The notes under the pieces are model-generated. The model was not told where the DNA came from and did not search any database. It saw only the letters and a list, made by a program, of their open reading frames with translations. Of a DNA stretch of 64,000 nt, positions 17,245 to 25,794 are shown one piece after another. The stretch's first letter is position 1. Each line of letters starts with the position of its first letter. Origin of the DNA: Mucilaginibacter sp. SG564 (GTDB taxonomy: Bacteria > Bacteroidota > Bacteroidia > Sphingobacteriales > Sphingobacteriaceae). The DNA is taken from contig NZ_JABGNA010000010.1 of assembly GCF_013149275.1 (NCBI RefSeq), forward strand, positions 62,001 through 126,000, written 5' to 3'. Both the position numbers and the translations under genes were made by a program.

Positions 17245-17320
17245 TTTTTAAACCCGAATTAGTTAAAAAAATAGTGTAACATCTTACAGCTAATTCTTAA
17301 ACAGCCGGAGCAATTCGTTA

Positions 17321-17442
17321 CAAAAAGTGGGTTTACATGGTTTACACTTTTTACGGCTTACATTAAATTAACAAATTAATAATCAATTAGTTAATTCAAT
17401 TTTAGTACTAAAAAGCGGGTTTACATGTAAACCCACTTTTTG
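17321..17442. repeat. 122-bp element with perfect 19-bp terminal inverted repeats (copy A)
   Basis: CAAAAAGTGGGTTTACATG at 17321-17339 recurs as its exact reverse complement at 17424-17442. The right end is itself nearly palindromic (17410-17441, one mismatched pair). A related but degenerate element lies at 41515-41611. Looks like a small non-coding repeat (MITE- or REP-like), possibly also acting as a terminator. Confidence 0.7.
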
Positions 17443-17527
17443 TTCGTCGAAATAGCTTTGCGAGCCCTTTATACCTAATCCACTTTAGCTCTGCAAAATA
17501 TTAAATGCATTAAGTATTTTTGATTTG

Positions 17528-18100
17528 ATGCAAGCAAAAGAAATACTCCAGGCGCATATCGCTAAAACTATATCGTTAACAGATGAGCAGTTCGATTATC
17601 TTTTTTCGCATTTCAAACAGCGGTCTTTCAAAAAGGGGCAGGTTATTATTGCCGCAGGCGATAAGATAGATCATGAATATTTTGTGCTGGATGGCTGCCT
17701 CAAATCATTCTATATCAATGATGACCTGAAAATGTTCATCCTGCAATTTGCCATGCCTACCTGGTGGGCATCGGATTACAATGCCCTATATAGCCAGACA
17801 AAAGCAACCATCAATTTAGATTGCATTACAGATGCTGAGGTGCTTTGCCTGTCAAATGACGACCGCGAAAAACTCTGCAACGAGATTCACCAGGTAGAAC
17901 ATTTTTTTCGCTGGCGCACCAACAGGGGTTACGTGGCTTCCCAAAAAAGGCTTTTATCCTTCATGAACAATGATGCCAAACACCGCTATGAAGAATTGTT
18001 GGCCCTGTATCCTGCGCTGTATAATATCGTTCCCAAACATCTGATTGCGGCCTATTTGGGCGTTTCGCGGGAAACGCTGAGCAGGCTTTATCATTCCTGA
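17528..18100 (+). CDS. Crp/Fnr-family transcription regulator
   Basis: 190 residues from ATG 17528 (a TTG one codon before is also possible). The N-terminal cyclic-nucleotide-binding-like beta roll (about 25-120) has FKKGQVIIAAGDKIDHEYFVLDG. The C-terminal helix-turn-helix is at the very end (VPKHLIAAYLGVSRETLSRLY). No Fe-S Cys cluster of the Fnr type is evident; the few Cys are scattered. Bacteroidota carry many such short paralogs, often near redox genes. Two Crp-like boxes lie 12 and 49 bp after its stop, before the YceI operon, making this protein the first candidate to bind them (inference). Confidence 0.9.
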   Translation: MQAKEILQAHIAKTISLTDEQFDYLFSHFKQRSFKKGQVIIAAGDKIDHEYFVLDGCLKSFYINDDLKMFILQFAMPTWWASDYNALYSQTKATINLDCITDAEVLCLSNDDREKLCNEIHQVEHFFRWRTNRGYVASQKRLLSFMNNDAKHRYEELLALYPALYNIVPKHLIAAYLGVSRETLSRLYHS

Positions 18101-18112
18101 TCAGTCACCCCA

Positions 18113-18134
18113 AAATGTGATGTACATCACGTAA
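18113..18134 (+). promoter_or_regulatory. Crp/Fnr-type box 1 before YceI operon
   Basis: TGTGATGTACATCACG with flanking AAA and TAA: a near-perfect TGTGA-N6-TCACA palindrome, the classical Crp-family operator. Confidence 0.7.
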
Positions 18135-18149
18135 TCTGCCTGCTTTTTT

Positions 18150-18171
18150 AAATGTGATGTAGGTCACGTAA
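18150..18171 (+). promoter_or_regulatory. Crp/Fnr-type box 2 before YceI operon
   Basis: AAATGTGATGTAGGTCACGT repeats box 1 with two changes in the spacer. The boxes are 37 bp apart centre to centre; box 2 is 51 bp before the YceI start. Confidence 0.7.
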
Positions 18172-18222
18172 GTTCCTCTTCATTCCTCCCCACATTTGTA
18201 TTGTCATTAACGACATACAAAC

Positions 18223-18774
18223 ATGGAAACACAAAATTTCAAAATCGTAAGCGCTAAAAGTAACATCGATTGGATCGGTCGTAAAGTAACCGGCGCACAT
18301 AACGGAACTATCTCTGTTAAAGAAGGTTCCTTAACTTTTAACAACGGTCAGCTTTCAGGCGGCCGCTTTATTATCGATACTACATCGATCAACATCCTGG
18401 ATATAACCGATCCCGCTACAAACGCGCAATTTGCCGGTCACCTGGCTTCTGAGGATTTCTTCAATTCCAAACAATATCCCGAAGCATTGTTCGTGATCAC
18501 CTCATCTGCACCTAAAGGTAATGGCGTTTATCATATTGATGGCGACCTGACCATCAAAGACCTTACTCATCCGGTAGCGTTTGACGCGCAGATTGATCAT
18601 GCTGATGATGTAATTACTGCATCTGGCAAGATCGTGATCGACCGTACCAAATACGGCATGAAATTCCGTTCAGGTAATTTCTTCAAAGATCTGGGCGATA
18701 CTTTGATCTATAATGAATTTGAACTTCAGGTAACCATCACCGCTAACGCTGTTACTGAAACAGCCTTAGCCTAA
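18223..18774 (+). CDS. YceI-family lipid-binding-like protein
   Basis: 183 residues, no signal peptide. YceI lipocalin-like barrel: SNIDWIGRKVTGAHNGTIS at the start, FIIDTTSINILD, LASEDFFNSKQYPEALF, HIDGDLTIKDLTHPV and FRSGNFFKDLGDTLI. The family binds isoprenoid or amphiphilic ligands; lack of an export signal means this one acts in the cytoplasm. First gene of a tight operon (gaps of 11, 5, 1, 12 and 13 bp) with tautomerase, SDR, NTF2-like, nitronate monooxygenase and SDR genes. Two Crp-like boxes precede it. Confidence 0.93.
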   Translation: METQNFKIVSAKSNIDWIGRKVTGAHNGTISVKEGSLTFNNGQLSGGRFIIDTTSINILDITDPATNAQFAGHLASEDFFNSKQYPEALFVITSSAPKGNGVYHIDGDLTIKDLTHPVAFDAQIDHADDVITASGKIVIDRTKYGMKFRSGNFFKDLGDTLIYNEFELQVTITANAVTETALA

Positions 18775-18785
18775 AAACCACAGCC

Positions 18786-19004
18786 ATGCCATTTGTAAAA
18801 ATCGAGATCACCCGTGAAGGAGTCACCCGTGAACAAAAACAAACCCTGATAAAAGGTGTAACCGATCTGCTGACCAGCACCCTAAATAAAGATCCTCATT
18901 TAACCCATGTAGTGATACAGGAAGTTGATCTGGACGACTGGGGTTATGCCGGCGAACAAGTATCCGTACTAAGAGAAAAAGACATCACTGCCGATAAAAA
19001 ATAA
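18786..19004 (+). CDS. 4-oxalocrotonate-tautomerase-family protein
   Basis: 72 residues; the catalytic Pro follows the initiator Met (MPFVKIEI), as in all active tautomerases of this family, with a conserved VIQEVDLDDWGYAG segment. Interconverts enol and keto forms of small 2-oxo acids; exact substrate unknown. Second gene of the YceI operon. Confidence 0.9.
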   Translation: MPFVKIEITREGVTREQKQTLIKGVTDLLTSTLNKDPHLTHVVIQEVDLDDWGYAGEQVSVLREKDITADKK

Positions 19005-19009
19005 AGACC

Positions 19010-19744
19010 ATGAAAAAGCAAACTGTCATCGTAACCGGTGCATCGTCCGGTATAGGTAAAGAAATAGCCCGTTACTTTTTAGAAAAGGGCGATAATGTAG
19101 TTATCAATTCCACCACAGCTCATAAACTGGAGCAGGTTTTTAACGAACTGGGGGCAGGCGATAACCTGGCCATGGTAGCAGGCAATGTAAGCCACAAACA
19201 AACCGGCGAACAACTGGTAGCCAAAGCCATCGAAAAATTCGGTTCAGCAGATGTGCTGGTAAACAATGCCGGCATATTTGAAACCAGGCCTTTTCTGGAA
19301 GTAGATGAAGCTTACCTGGATAAATTCCTGAATACCAACCTTAAAGGCACTTATTTCACCACACAGGCAATTATACCACAGATGTTAAAACAACATGATG
19401 GCGTGGTGATCAACATTGGTACGCCATTGGTTAACCATTCGCTTACCGGGGTTCCTATTACCGCGCAAATGGCATCAAAAGGCGCCATACAAGCGCTTAC
19501 TATACAGCTGGCCAGCGAGTTTGGTAAAGATAACATCCGGGTGAATACCATCGCCCCCGGTACCATCCGCACCCCAATGCATGGCGACAAGGCCGACCAA
19601 AGCGCTGGCTTACACCTGCTGAACCGTGTAGGCGAAGTGGAAGACATTGCCGAGATGGTTTATACCGTTGCCAAGAGTAAATTTATTACCGGCGCTATCA
19701 TCAATGTAGATGGTGGTATGGCTGCCGGGCATAATTTAAATTGA
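19010..19744 (+). CDS. Short-chain dehydrogenase/reductase
   Basis: 244 residues. TGASSGIG cofactor motif near the N-terminus, NNAG, and IAPGTIRTPMHGD. The catalytic Tyr position is atypical: where Y-x3-K is expected the sequence reads TAQMASKGAIQ, so the Tyr is replaced (Gln-Met-Ala-Ser-Lys keeps the Lys). The Ser of the catalytic triad is also unclear (INIGTPLVN). This may reduce or alter catalysis. Third gene of the YceI operon. Cytoplasmic, NAD(P)-binding. Confidence 0.88.
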   Translation: MKKQTVIVTGASSGIGKEIARYFLEKGDNVVINSTTAHKLEQVFNELGAGDNLAMVAGNVSHKQTGEQLVAKAIEKFGSADVLVNNAGIFETRPFLEVDEAYLDKFLNTNLKGTYFTTQAIIPQMLKQHDGVVINIGTPLVNHSLTGVPITAQMASKGAIQALTIQLASEFGKDNIRVNTIAPGTIRTPMHGDKADQSAGLHLLNRVGEVEDIAEMVYTVAKSKFITGAIINVDGGMAAGHNLN

Positions 19745-19745
19745 T

Positions 19746-20198
19746 ATGAAAACCCTGTTATTAACCGCTTTAATGTTCTGTACCTTGCAGAACATTAAAG
19801 CACAAAAATTAAAGAAAATGGAAAACAATCAGCAAAGCAGAGCTGCCATTACCGAGGTGCTCGAAAACCACTACTTCAAAGGAATATACGAAGGGGATGT
19901 TAATTCATTAAGCAAAATTTACTATGGTGGCACATTATTGTTTGGCGATGTAAAAGGTCAACCATATGCCAAAATTTTAGAGCAATATTTAGATGGTGTG
20001 GCACATCGCCAAAGTCCCAAAGATTCCGGTAAACCATTTAAAGGCGAGATCGTTGATATCAGGGTAATAAATTCCATAGCCGTTGCAGAGGTAAAGGTAA
20101 AAATGTATGAATTCAACTATCACGAGTTCCTGTCATTTCACCAGATAGATGGCAAATGGCTGATCGTTAATAAAATGATCAGCGACGTAAACGAATAA
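19746..20198 (+). CDS. NTF2-like (SnoaL/lumazine-binding) secreted protein
   Basis: 150 residues; hydrophobic start MKTLLLTALMFCTLQNIKA suggests export. The mature part has the NTF2 cone pattern: helix with ITEVLENHYFKGIYEGDVNSL, then strands ending HQIDGKWLIVNKMIS. Family functions vary (ketosteroid isomerase, lumazine-like); catalytic role unknown. Starts one base after the stop of the SDR; fourth gene of the YceI operon. Confidence 0.8.
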   Translation: MKTLLLTALMFCTLQNIKAQKLKKMENNQQSRAAITEVLENHYFKGIYEGDVNSLSKIYYGGTLLFGDVKGQPYAKILEQYLDGVAHRQSPKDSGKPFKGEIVDIRVINSIAVAEVKVKMYEFNYHEFLSFHQIDGKWLIVNKMISDVNE

Positions 20199-20210
20199 AA
20201 CTATTTAACC

Positions 20211-21287
20211 ATGTGGTATAACACAAAAGCAACAGAAATATTAGGCATTGATTACCCGATTATGCAGGGTCCATTCGGTGGCGGATTGTCATCGGTTGAA
20301 TTGGTAGCTACTGTATCCAATGCTGGTGGTTTAGGCGGTTATGGTGCTTACACTTTAAGTCCGCAAGAGATCTATGAGAAAGATAAGCAGCTCAAAGCCG
20401 CCACCAACAAGCCCTACAATATTAACCTGTGGGTTTCTGATACCGATGCGATAGACGGTACGGTTTCTGACGAAAATTTTGAACAGACTAAAGCTTTATT
20501 CAAGCCCTATTTTGACGAAGCCGGGATCGCATTGCCCGAAAAACCGGCAGTGTTTAAACCCCGCTTTGAAAACCAGGTTGAGGTGATACTGAGCACCCGT
20601 CCAAAAGTATTCAGCTTTATGTTTGGCATACCCTCTGCAGATATATTGGAGCAATGCCGTAAACAGGGTATTAAAACAGTGGGCGCAGCCACCACGCTTG
20701 ACGAAGCCATTGCTTTGGACGCGGCAGGTGTGGATATGATCATCGCCTCAGGCTTCGAATCCGGCGGTCACCGTCCTTCATTTTTGGCTTCTGCCGAGCA
20801 ATCCACTACCGGAACTTTTGTATTAATCCAATTGATCAGGGAAAAAGTAAAAACACCTATTATTGCCGCGGGCGGTATCGCCAACGGTCGTGGTGTGGCC
20901 GCAGCGCTCACTTTGGGTGCCGATGCCGCGCAGATCGGTACTGCGTTCCTGGCTTGTGATGAATCGGGCGCATTACCTGTCCATCGACAAATGCTGTTTT
21001 CTGATACCGCAAAATATACCACACTATCGCGCGCCTTCACCGGGCGACTGGGGCGTGGTGTTACCAGCAGGGTGGCCAAAGATTTAGTAGGTCAGGAGAA
21101 ACAATTCCTGCCCTTTCCGCTGCAAACCACTTTCATATCGTCATTAAGAAAATCGGCGCTTGAACAACAAAAATGGGATATGGTATTGTTCTGGGGTGGA
21201 CAAATCGCACCTATTCTTAAACATACCAAAGCCTCGGTTTTGATGCAATCCTTAATCGAGGAAACATCAAAGATCATGGCATCATAA
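20211..21287 (+). CDS. Nitronate monooxygenase-family flavoenzyme
   Basis: 358 residues with a TIM barrel of the NPD/2-nitropropane dioxygenase family: YPIMQGPFGGGLSS at the N-terminus, ASGFESGGH (phosphate-near, catalytic His), PIIAAGGIANGRGVAAAL (FMN phosphate site) and GADAAQIGTAFLACDES. These enzymes use FMN to oxidise alkyl nitronates; some members have other roles. Fifth gene of the operon started by YceI. Confidence 0.9.
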   Translation: MWYNTKATEILGIDYPIMQGPFGGGLSSVELVATVSNAGGLGGYGAYTLSPQEIYEKDKQLKAATNKPYNINLWVSDTDAIDGTVSDENFEQTKALFKPYFDEAGIALPEKPAVFKPRFENQVEVILSTRPKVFSFMFGIPSADILEQCRKQGIKTVGAATTLDEAIALDAAGVDMIIASGFESGGHRPSFLASAEQSTTGTFVLIQLIREKVKTPIIAAGGIANGRGVAAALTLGADAAQIGTAFLACDESGALPVHRQMLFSDTAKYTTLSRAFTGRLGRGVTSRVAKDLVGQEKQFLPFPLQTTFISSLRKSALEQQKWDMVLFWGGQIAPILKHTKASVLMQSLIEETSKIMAS

Positions 21288-21300
21288 AAAAAACAAGGCT

Positions 21301-22149
21301 ATGAACTCGTCAAAAGTATGGTATATCACAGGAGCCTCACAAGGATTGGGGCTTAACCTGGTAAAAAAGCTATTGCATAGTGGCTACCGGGTAGCCGCCA
21401 CCTCGCGCAACGCGCAAACCCTTAAAGATGCTGTTGGGCTGATAGACACTGACCGTTTTCTTCCGCTGGCGGTAGATTTGAATAACCTGGATTGCATCGA
21501 AGAATCCATCAGGCAAACCATTACCGCTTTCGGGCAAATTGATGTGCTTGTTAATAATGCCGGTTATGGCATGGCCGGTACGGTAGAAGAAATAGTAGAG
21601 CAGGATATCAAAAATATTTTTGATGTGAATGTTCTGGCCACCATCAACGTTACCCGGAGCGTACTACCCGTTATGCGTAAGCAGAAAAGCGGTTTTATTA
21701 TCAATATGAGTTCTGTTGCAGGTTTTGTAGGCGCACCGGGCTGGTCAATATATTCGGCAACCAAAGCCGCGGTAACTGCCTTTTCTGAAGTGCTGGCGCT
21801 TGATGTTAAAGAATTTGGTATCAAAGTAACCGCGGTGGAACCATCAGGTTTCCGCACCGGTTTCCTCACCCAAAATTCACTGGCTTATACCGAAAGTAAA
21901 ATTGAGGGTTACCAGGCGGTAAAAAATACGCAGGAACGTTACCTGGCAGCCAATGGCAAACAACCCGGCGATCCGGATAAGGCAGCCAAAATATTGATCC
22001 AGATCTCCGAAGATCAGCAACCACCATTACACCTGTATCTTGGCCGCGACGCTTATAAGCGTGCATCAGAAAAACTGGCCGCGATGGCTGATGAACTTGA
22101 GACCTGGAAAGCAACCACTATAGGGGCTGATTTTCCCGATCAGAATTAA
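21301..22149 (+). CDS. Short-chain dehydrogenase/reductase
   Basis: 282 residues with all SDR landmarks: TGASQGLG, NNAGYG, Ser in INMSSVAG, catalytic YSATKAAV and the post-catalytic VEPSGFRT. The long C-terminal tail and YGMAG pattern match the retinol-dehydrogenase/oxidoreductase-like SDRs common in soil bacteria. Last gene of the YceI operon (13 bp after the nitronate monooxygenase). Substrate unknown. Confidence 0.92.
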   Translation: MNSSKVWYITGASQGLGLNLVKKLLHSGYRVAATSRNAQTLKDAVGLIDTDRFLPLAVDLNNLDCIEESIRQTITAFGQIDVLVNNAGYGMAGTVEEIVEQDIKNIFDVNVLATINVTRSVLPVMRKQKSGFIINMSSVAGFVGAPGWSIYSATKAAVTAFSEVLALDVKEFGIKVTAVEPSGFRTGFLTQNSLAYTESKIEGYQAVKNTQERYLAANGKQPGDPDKAAKILIQISEDQQPPLHLYLGRDAYKRASEKLAAMADELETWKATTIGADFPDQN

Positions 22150-22215
22150 TGAGCTTATTATAATGCGGTTGACGATTTTGTTTATTTTCGTAACACACAA
22201 TAGATATTATAATTT

Positions 22216-23139
22216 ATGAAGCCGGATTCGCAGAATGTAACTGACTATACCAATAACAATACCATATTTATGGTCTGGAGTTTTAAGGATGATGTAGAAG
22301 TGAAAGATACTTTCAGTCAACTTTGTAAGCTGATTATCAACCTTAATAATTCTGCAAATATCCGTTTCCCTGTTTCGCGGGCAAGCTGTGTAATGGGTAT
22401 TGGGTACGATGCCTGGCTCCGGCTCGGTCTTCCTACCCCGTTACCTAAAGAATTAGCAAATTTTGAGCCTATCGCAGGCAGTAAACACACGGCGGTTGCT
22501 ACCAAAGGGGATCTGCATTTTCATATCCGGGCAGATACTACCAGTATCTGTTATGATATCGCATCTGCTATAACTGACGTTTTAAGTCCCGTGGCCATCA
22601 GTACAGAGGAGATCCATGGTTTCAGGTATTGGGACAGCCGCTCTATTTTAGGCTTTGTTGACGGTACTGAAAATCCACACGGACAGGAGCGCGAGTTTTT
22701 CAGCATGATAGGCGATGATGATCCCGCTTATCAGGGCGGGAGTTATCTTTTCACTCAAAAATATATCCACGATTTAACCGCATGGAAAGGACTTTCTACA
22801 GAACAACAGGAGAAAGTAATGGGGCGTTACAAAGCGAATGATATTGAAATGAGCGATGACGTAAAACCATCTAACTCCCATATTGCCTTGGCCAATGTTG
22901 GCGATGATTTGAAGATTGTTCGCGATAATATGCCGTTTGGCAATATGGGGACTAATGAAATGGGAACTTATTTTATAGCTTATGCCAGTACATTCAGTAC
23001 AGTACAGTTGATGCTGACCAATATGTTTATTGGCTCGCCTGAAGGGAACTATGACAGGATCCTCGATTTCAGCACAGCCAAAACCGGAACCCTGTTTTTT
23101 GTACCCACATTTGACATGTTGGATAGCTTTTCTGATTAA
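22216..23139 (+). CDS. Dye-decolorizing (Dyp-type) haem peroxidase
   Basis: 307 residues. Dyp landmarks: GFVDGTENPHG with the catalytic distal Asp, GSYLFTQKYIHDL, a proximal His in SNSHIALA and NMPFG with TYFIAYA. No signal peptide, so it is cytoplasmic (class B-like, YfeX relatives). Uses H2O2 to oxidise phenolic or dye substrates or porphyrins. Fits the peroxide-handling neighbourhood. Followed 18 bp later by the alkyltransferase-like gene, probably co-transcribed. Confidence 0.94.
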   Translation: MKPDSQNVTDYTNNNTIFMVWSFKDDVEVKDTFSQLCKLIINLNNSANIRFPVSRASCVMGIGYDAWLRLGLPTPLPKELANFEPIAGSKHTAVATKGDLHFHIRADTTSICYDIASAITDVLSPVAISTEEIHGFRYWDSRSILGFVDGTENPHGQEREFFSMIGDDDPAYQGGSYLFTQKYIHDLTAWKGLSTEQQEKVMGRYKANDIEMSDDVKPSNSHIALANVGDDLKIVRDNMPFGNMGTNEMGTYFIAYASTFSTVQLMLTNMFIGSPEGNYDRILDFSTAKTGTLFFVPTFDMLDSFSD

Positions 23140-23157
23140 TTTTCTGATCAAAATATA

Positions 23158-23484
23158 ATGGATACCAGGCAATTTAATGATGATGTTTTCCAGGTAGTGG
23201 AGCTCATTCCAACAGGTCGTGTAACTTCCTATGGCGCGATAGCTAAAGCGCTGGGCTATGGTACAGCCAGGATGGTGGGCCATGCTATGGGCATGATTGA
23301 TCATGATAACAAAACCCTACCGGCGCATCGTGTGGTTAACAGCAGCGGTCATATTTCGCCACCGGAAAACAGCGGGGGAAAATGGCGCATACAAATGCTG
23401 GAGCAGGAAGGTGTAGTTGTACGAAACGGGAAAGTAGCCCAGTTCAAGGGGCTTTTCTGGGACCCTAAAATTGAAATAGAATAA
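23158..23484 (+). CDS. Alkyltransferase-like protein (MGMT homologue lacking the active Cys)
   Basis: 108 residues. The MGMT DNA-binding domain is complete (IPTGRVTSYGAIAKALGYG; RMVGHAMG), but the alkyl-accepting motif PCHRV is PAHRVV here, i.e. the Cys is Ala. Such ATL proteins bind O6-alkylguanine without removing the alkyl group and hand it to nucleotide excision repair. It sits 30 bp before an AlkA-type glycosylase, making an alkylation-repair pair. Confidence 0.93.
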   Translation: MDTRQFNDDVFQVVELIPTGRVTSYGAIAKALGYGTARMVGHAMGMIDHDNKTLPAHRVVNSSGHISPPENSGGKWRIQMLEQEGVVVRNGKVAQFKGLFWDPKIEIE

Positions 23485-23514
23485 GCGGGCCAAAGCCACA
23501 CCGAATAGCTTTAA

Positions 23515-24432
23515 ATGGAGGAGATCTTATTAACCCAGCCTATCAATCCGGAAGAAATACTGTGGTTTTTATCCCGCGGTTTTGACGAGCCCATGTACCG
23601 GGTTAAAAATAATAGTGTATTCAGGGCTTTTAAAATTGGCGATGACAAATTCCTGGTGAAAATTACACCAGGCGTGCAGTCGGTAAAAATAGAATGGCTT
23701 TGCGGAGAACGTACCGAAGAAAAAGCGACGTTCGTTAAAAGCTTCATCAGCGAATGGTTTGATCTGGAGGCAGACATCGCACCATTTTATGAACTCCTGA
23801 AAACCGATGACAGGCTGTATTACATGGCCGAAGACTTTAATGGCCTGAAACTGATTGGTATGCCCGATCTGTTCGAAGCCCTGGCCTGGGCCATTATGGG
23901 TCAGCAAATCAACTTGACTTTTGCCTACAAACTCAAACGCAGGTTGATTGAAAAGTACGGGGACTTTATTGAGCATGAAGGCGAAGTATATTATGTATTC
24001 CCCTCTCCAGAGGCAATCGCGGCGGCCGATCCTGATGATCTCAGGGAGATGCAGCTCTCCGGTAGCAAAGTCGCCTATTTAAAAAACGCCGCAACAGCAT
24101 TCGCGACTGGAAAAATCGATAAGGCTATGCTTAAAGCGCTACCCGATGCCCTTTCACGCCGTAACCTGCTTACCGCGCAAAAAGGCATTGGCGTATGGAC
24201 AGCCAACTATGTGCTGATGAAATGCCTGCGCGATCAAACAGCTGTACCATTCGGCGATGCAGGGTTGCTCAACGCGCTGCTAAGCCATGATGTCATCACC
24301 AATAAAACAGAGCTACAAAATATGTATACGCTGTTTGAAAAGTTTAAAGATTGGGAGGCCTACCTGGTATTTTATCTTTGGCGAAGCCTTGCACCAAGAC
24401 CAGAAATTAATAAAGCTTTTTCACCTGATTAG
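23515..24432 (+). CDS. AlkA-type DNA-3-methyladenine glycosylase
   Basis: 305 residues. N-terminal AlkA-like part with MYRVKNNSVFRAFKIGDDKF, then the HhH-GPD fold: LFEALAWAIMGQQIN, the hairpin AQKGIGVWTANYVLMK and catalytic Asp in VPFGDAGLL. Removes alkylated bases such as 3-methyladenine from DNA. Follows the alkyltransferase-like gene by 30 bp; its 3' end overlaps the convergent AraC gene by 26 bp. Confidence 0.92.
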   Translation: MEEILLTQPINPEEILWFLSRGFDEPMYRVKNNSVFRAFKIGDDKFLVKITPGVQSVKIEWLCGERTEEKATFVKSFISEWFDLEADIAPFYELLKTDDRLYYMAEDFNGLKLIGMPDLFEALAWAIMGQQINLTFAYKLKRRLIEKYGDFIEHEGEVYYVFPSPEAIAAADPDDLREMQLSGSKVAYLKNAATAFATGKIDKAMLKALPDALSRRNLLTAQKGIGVWTANYVLMKCLRDQTAVPFGDAGLLNALLSHDVITNKTELQNMYTLFEKFKDWEAYLVFYLWRSLAPRPEINKAFSPD

Positions 24433-25186
24433 GCGTTAAACCGGTATAAGATTTAAACTCTTTTATAAAATGTGCCTGATCATAATAGCCGCACTCAAAA
24501 GCTATGGAAGTGAGCGGTTGAGGCGATGATCTTAATAACTCCAGGCTCTTGTTAAACCGCTGAACAGAAAAAAACCTTCGAGGCGTTATACCAACCCAAT
24601 TCATAAAAAGTTTTTGAATATAACGCTCAGAAAAACCATAGTGCTCCGACAGGCTTTGAATATTGAAGGTCCTGTTTTCCTGAGCAACATAATTGCACAA
24701 ATGTTCCACTAATTTTAACTGATGGTCACTCCTTTTGTTCCTCACCAATCTCTGGATCAGGAACGCTTCCAAAACCTCTACCTTCTGTTCTATCGTGCGT
24801 TGTTCCATTAAGCGATTATAAAAATCATCCGACTCTTTGTTGAAAAGATCACAGAGATCAATTGACTCATTAGTAAAATCGGAAGCCGGGTTTGGAAAAA
24901 AAAGCGCGCTGGCATGCGGATGGAACCGTGTGATGAGGCATGTATTTCCTTTGGTGAGCGCAGCCATGGTTGGGATTGTCCAGTGGCCTAACACTTCCAA
25001 ACTGGGCACCTTCATGGCGTTATTTCCCCGGTGCCTTACGGTATCATTGGTGGAGATATCTATACAGAGCTCTACACAGCCGCTCGGATACATCACCTCC
25101 AGCACATCCGTATCGTGGCGGCACGTCCAGTAATTTTTTACAAAAGGTTTTAAAATATCCGACGGAAAGAATACCCTATCTCGCAT
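24407..25186 (-). CDS. AraC-family transcription regulator
   Basis: 259 residues. The N-terminal part (DUF6597-like sensor: MYPSGCVELCIDIS, TCLITRFHPHASALFFPNP) precedes two C-terminal AraC helix-turn-helix units (about 150-255: NIQSLSEHYGFSERYIQKLFMNWVGITPRRFF and IAFECGYYDQAHFIKEFKSYTGLTP). Convergent with and overlapping the AlkA gene by 26 bp. No adaptive (Ada-type) Cys-zinc N-terminus is present. Target genes unknown. Confidence 0.9.
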   Translation of the reverse strand: MRDRVFFPSDILKPFVKNYWTCRHDTDVLEVMYPSGCVELCIDISTNDTVRHRGNNAMKVPSLEVLGHWTIPTMAALTKGNTCLITRFHPHASALFFPNPASDFTNESIDLCDLFNKESDDFYNRLMEQRTIEQKVEVLEAFLIQRLVRNKRSDHQLKLVEHLCNYVAQENRTFNIQSLSEHYGFSERYIQKLFMNWVGITPRRFFSVQRFNKSLELLRSSPQPLTSIAFECGYYDQAHFIKEFKSYTGLTPNQVKKLY

Positions 25187-25314
25187 AATTAAAGATAATG
25201 ATATTATAAAAAATCATTAAACGTCTGGTAAAAATGCCACAGCTTATATTTGTTCGTTTTTTTACAATTTTACTTGTAATCAGGACTTTACTTTTGTTAA
25301 AACGATTAAAATTT

Positions 25315-25794
25315 ATGAAGATGAAAAATTATAAGAAATTCCTTTGGATGCTTTTCCTGCCATTGATGCATTTCATGGCAAACGCGCAATCGAATCCGAA
25401 TGATGCCTCGTTACAAGATGCCAAAAAAGCGATCGCGGCAAGCAATGCTACTTATTTTATAGCCATTGCCAAAAATGATGGTTCTATTCTTAATCATTAT
25501 GCAGACGATGCCTGTTTGCTGCCACCTAATTCTCCTGCCATATGTGATCATGCCGGGATGGCCAAATTTTTTAAGGATGGCTACGAAAAATATGGCTTGA
25601 AGGGGGGCAAATTCATCACTAAAAATATCTATGGTGATGGCCGGGAATATGTTACCGAAGAAGGTCTTTGGCAATCTTTTGATGCTCATGGAAAAGTATT
25701 TGACGATGGCAAATTTCTGGTGTTGTGGAAGAAGACGAAGAACGGATGGAAAATGTACCGCGATTCGTTCAGCAGTAACCGTGCTCAAAAATAA
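25315..25794 (+). CDS. Secreted NTF2-like (DUF4440) protein
   Basis: 160 residues from ATG 25315 (a second Met lies two codons on). The frame is open from 25234 but those extra codons spoil the signal peptide MKMKNYKKFLWMLFLPL...MANAQ. The mature part has the NTF2/DUF4440 pattern: IAASNATYFIAIAKNDGSIL, YADDACLLPPNSPAICDH and a Trp-rich end (WKKTKNGWKMYRDSFSSN). Often found as stress or calcium/calmodulin-kinase-like associated domain; function unknown. Divergent from the AraC gene. Confidence 0.8.
   Translation: MKMKNYKKFLWMLFLPLMHFMANAQSNPNDASLQDAKKAIAASNATYFIAIAKNDGSILNHYADDACLLPPNSPAICDHAGMAKFFKDGYEKYGLKGGKFITKNIYGDGREYVTEEGLWQSFDAHGKVFDDGKFLVLWKKTKNGWKMYRDSFSSNRAQK

Larger units (their letters stand above)
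17134..17527. other. Divergent intergenic region with operator and inverted-repeat element
   Basis: No gene. Holds the minus-strand LytTR-type site (17215-17244) near the epoxide hydrolase, and a terminal-inverted-repeat element (17321-17442) filling the middle. The last 85 bp serve as promoter region of the Crp/Fnr gene. Confidence 0.7.

Noticed and set aside
17321..17442. Repeat element as a CRISPR array
   Set aside because: Only one pair of inverted ends, no regularly spaced direct repeats and no cas genes in the window.
22774..23304. 176-codon minus-strand frame across Dyp peroxidase and ATL genes
   Set aside because: Spans the ends of two solid genes on the other strand; no motif, His/Ile-rich shadow composition.
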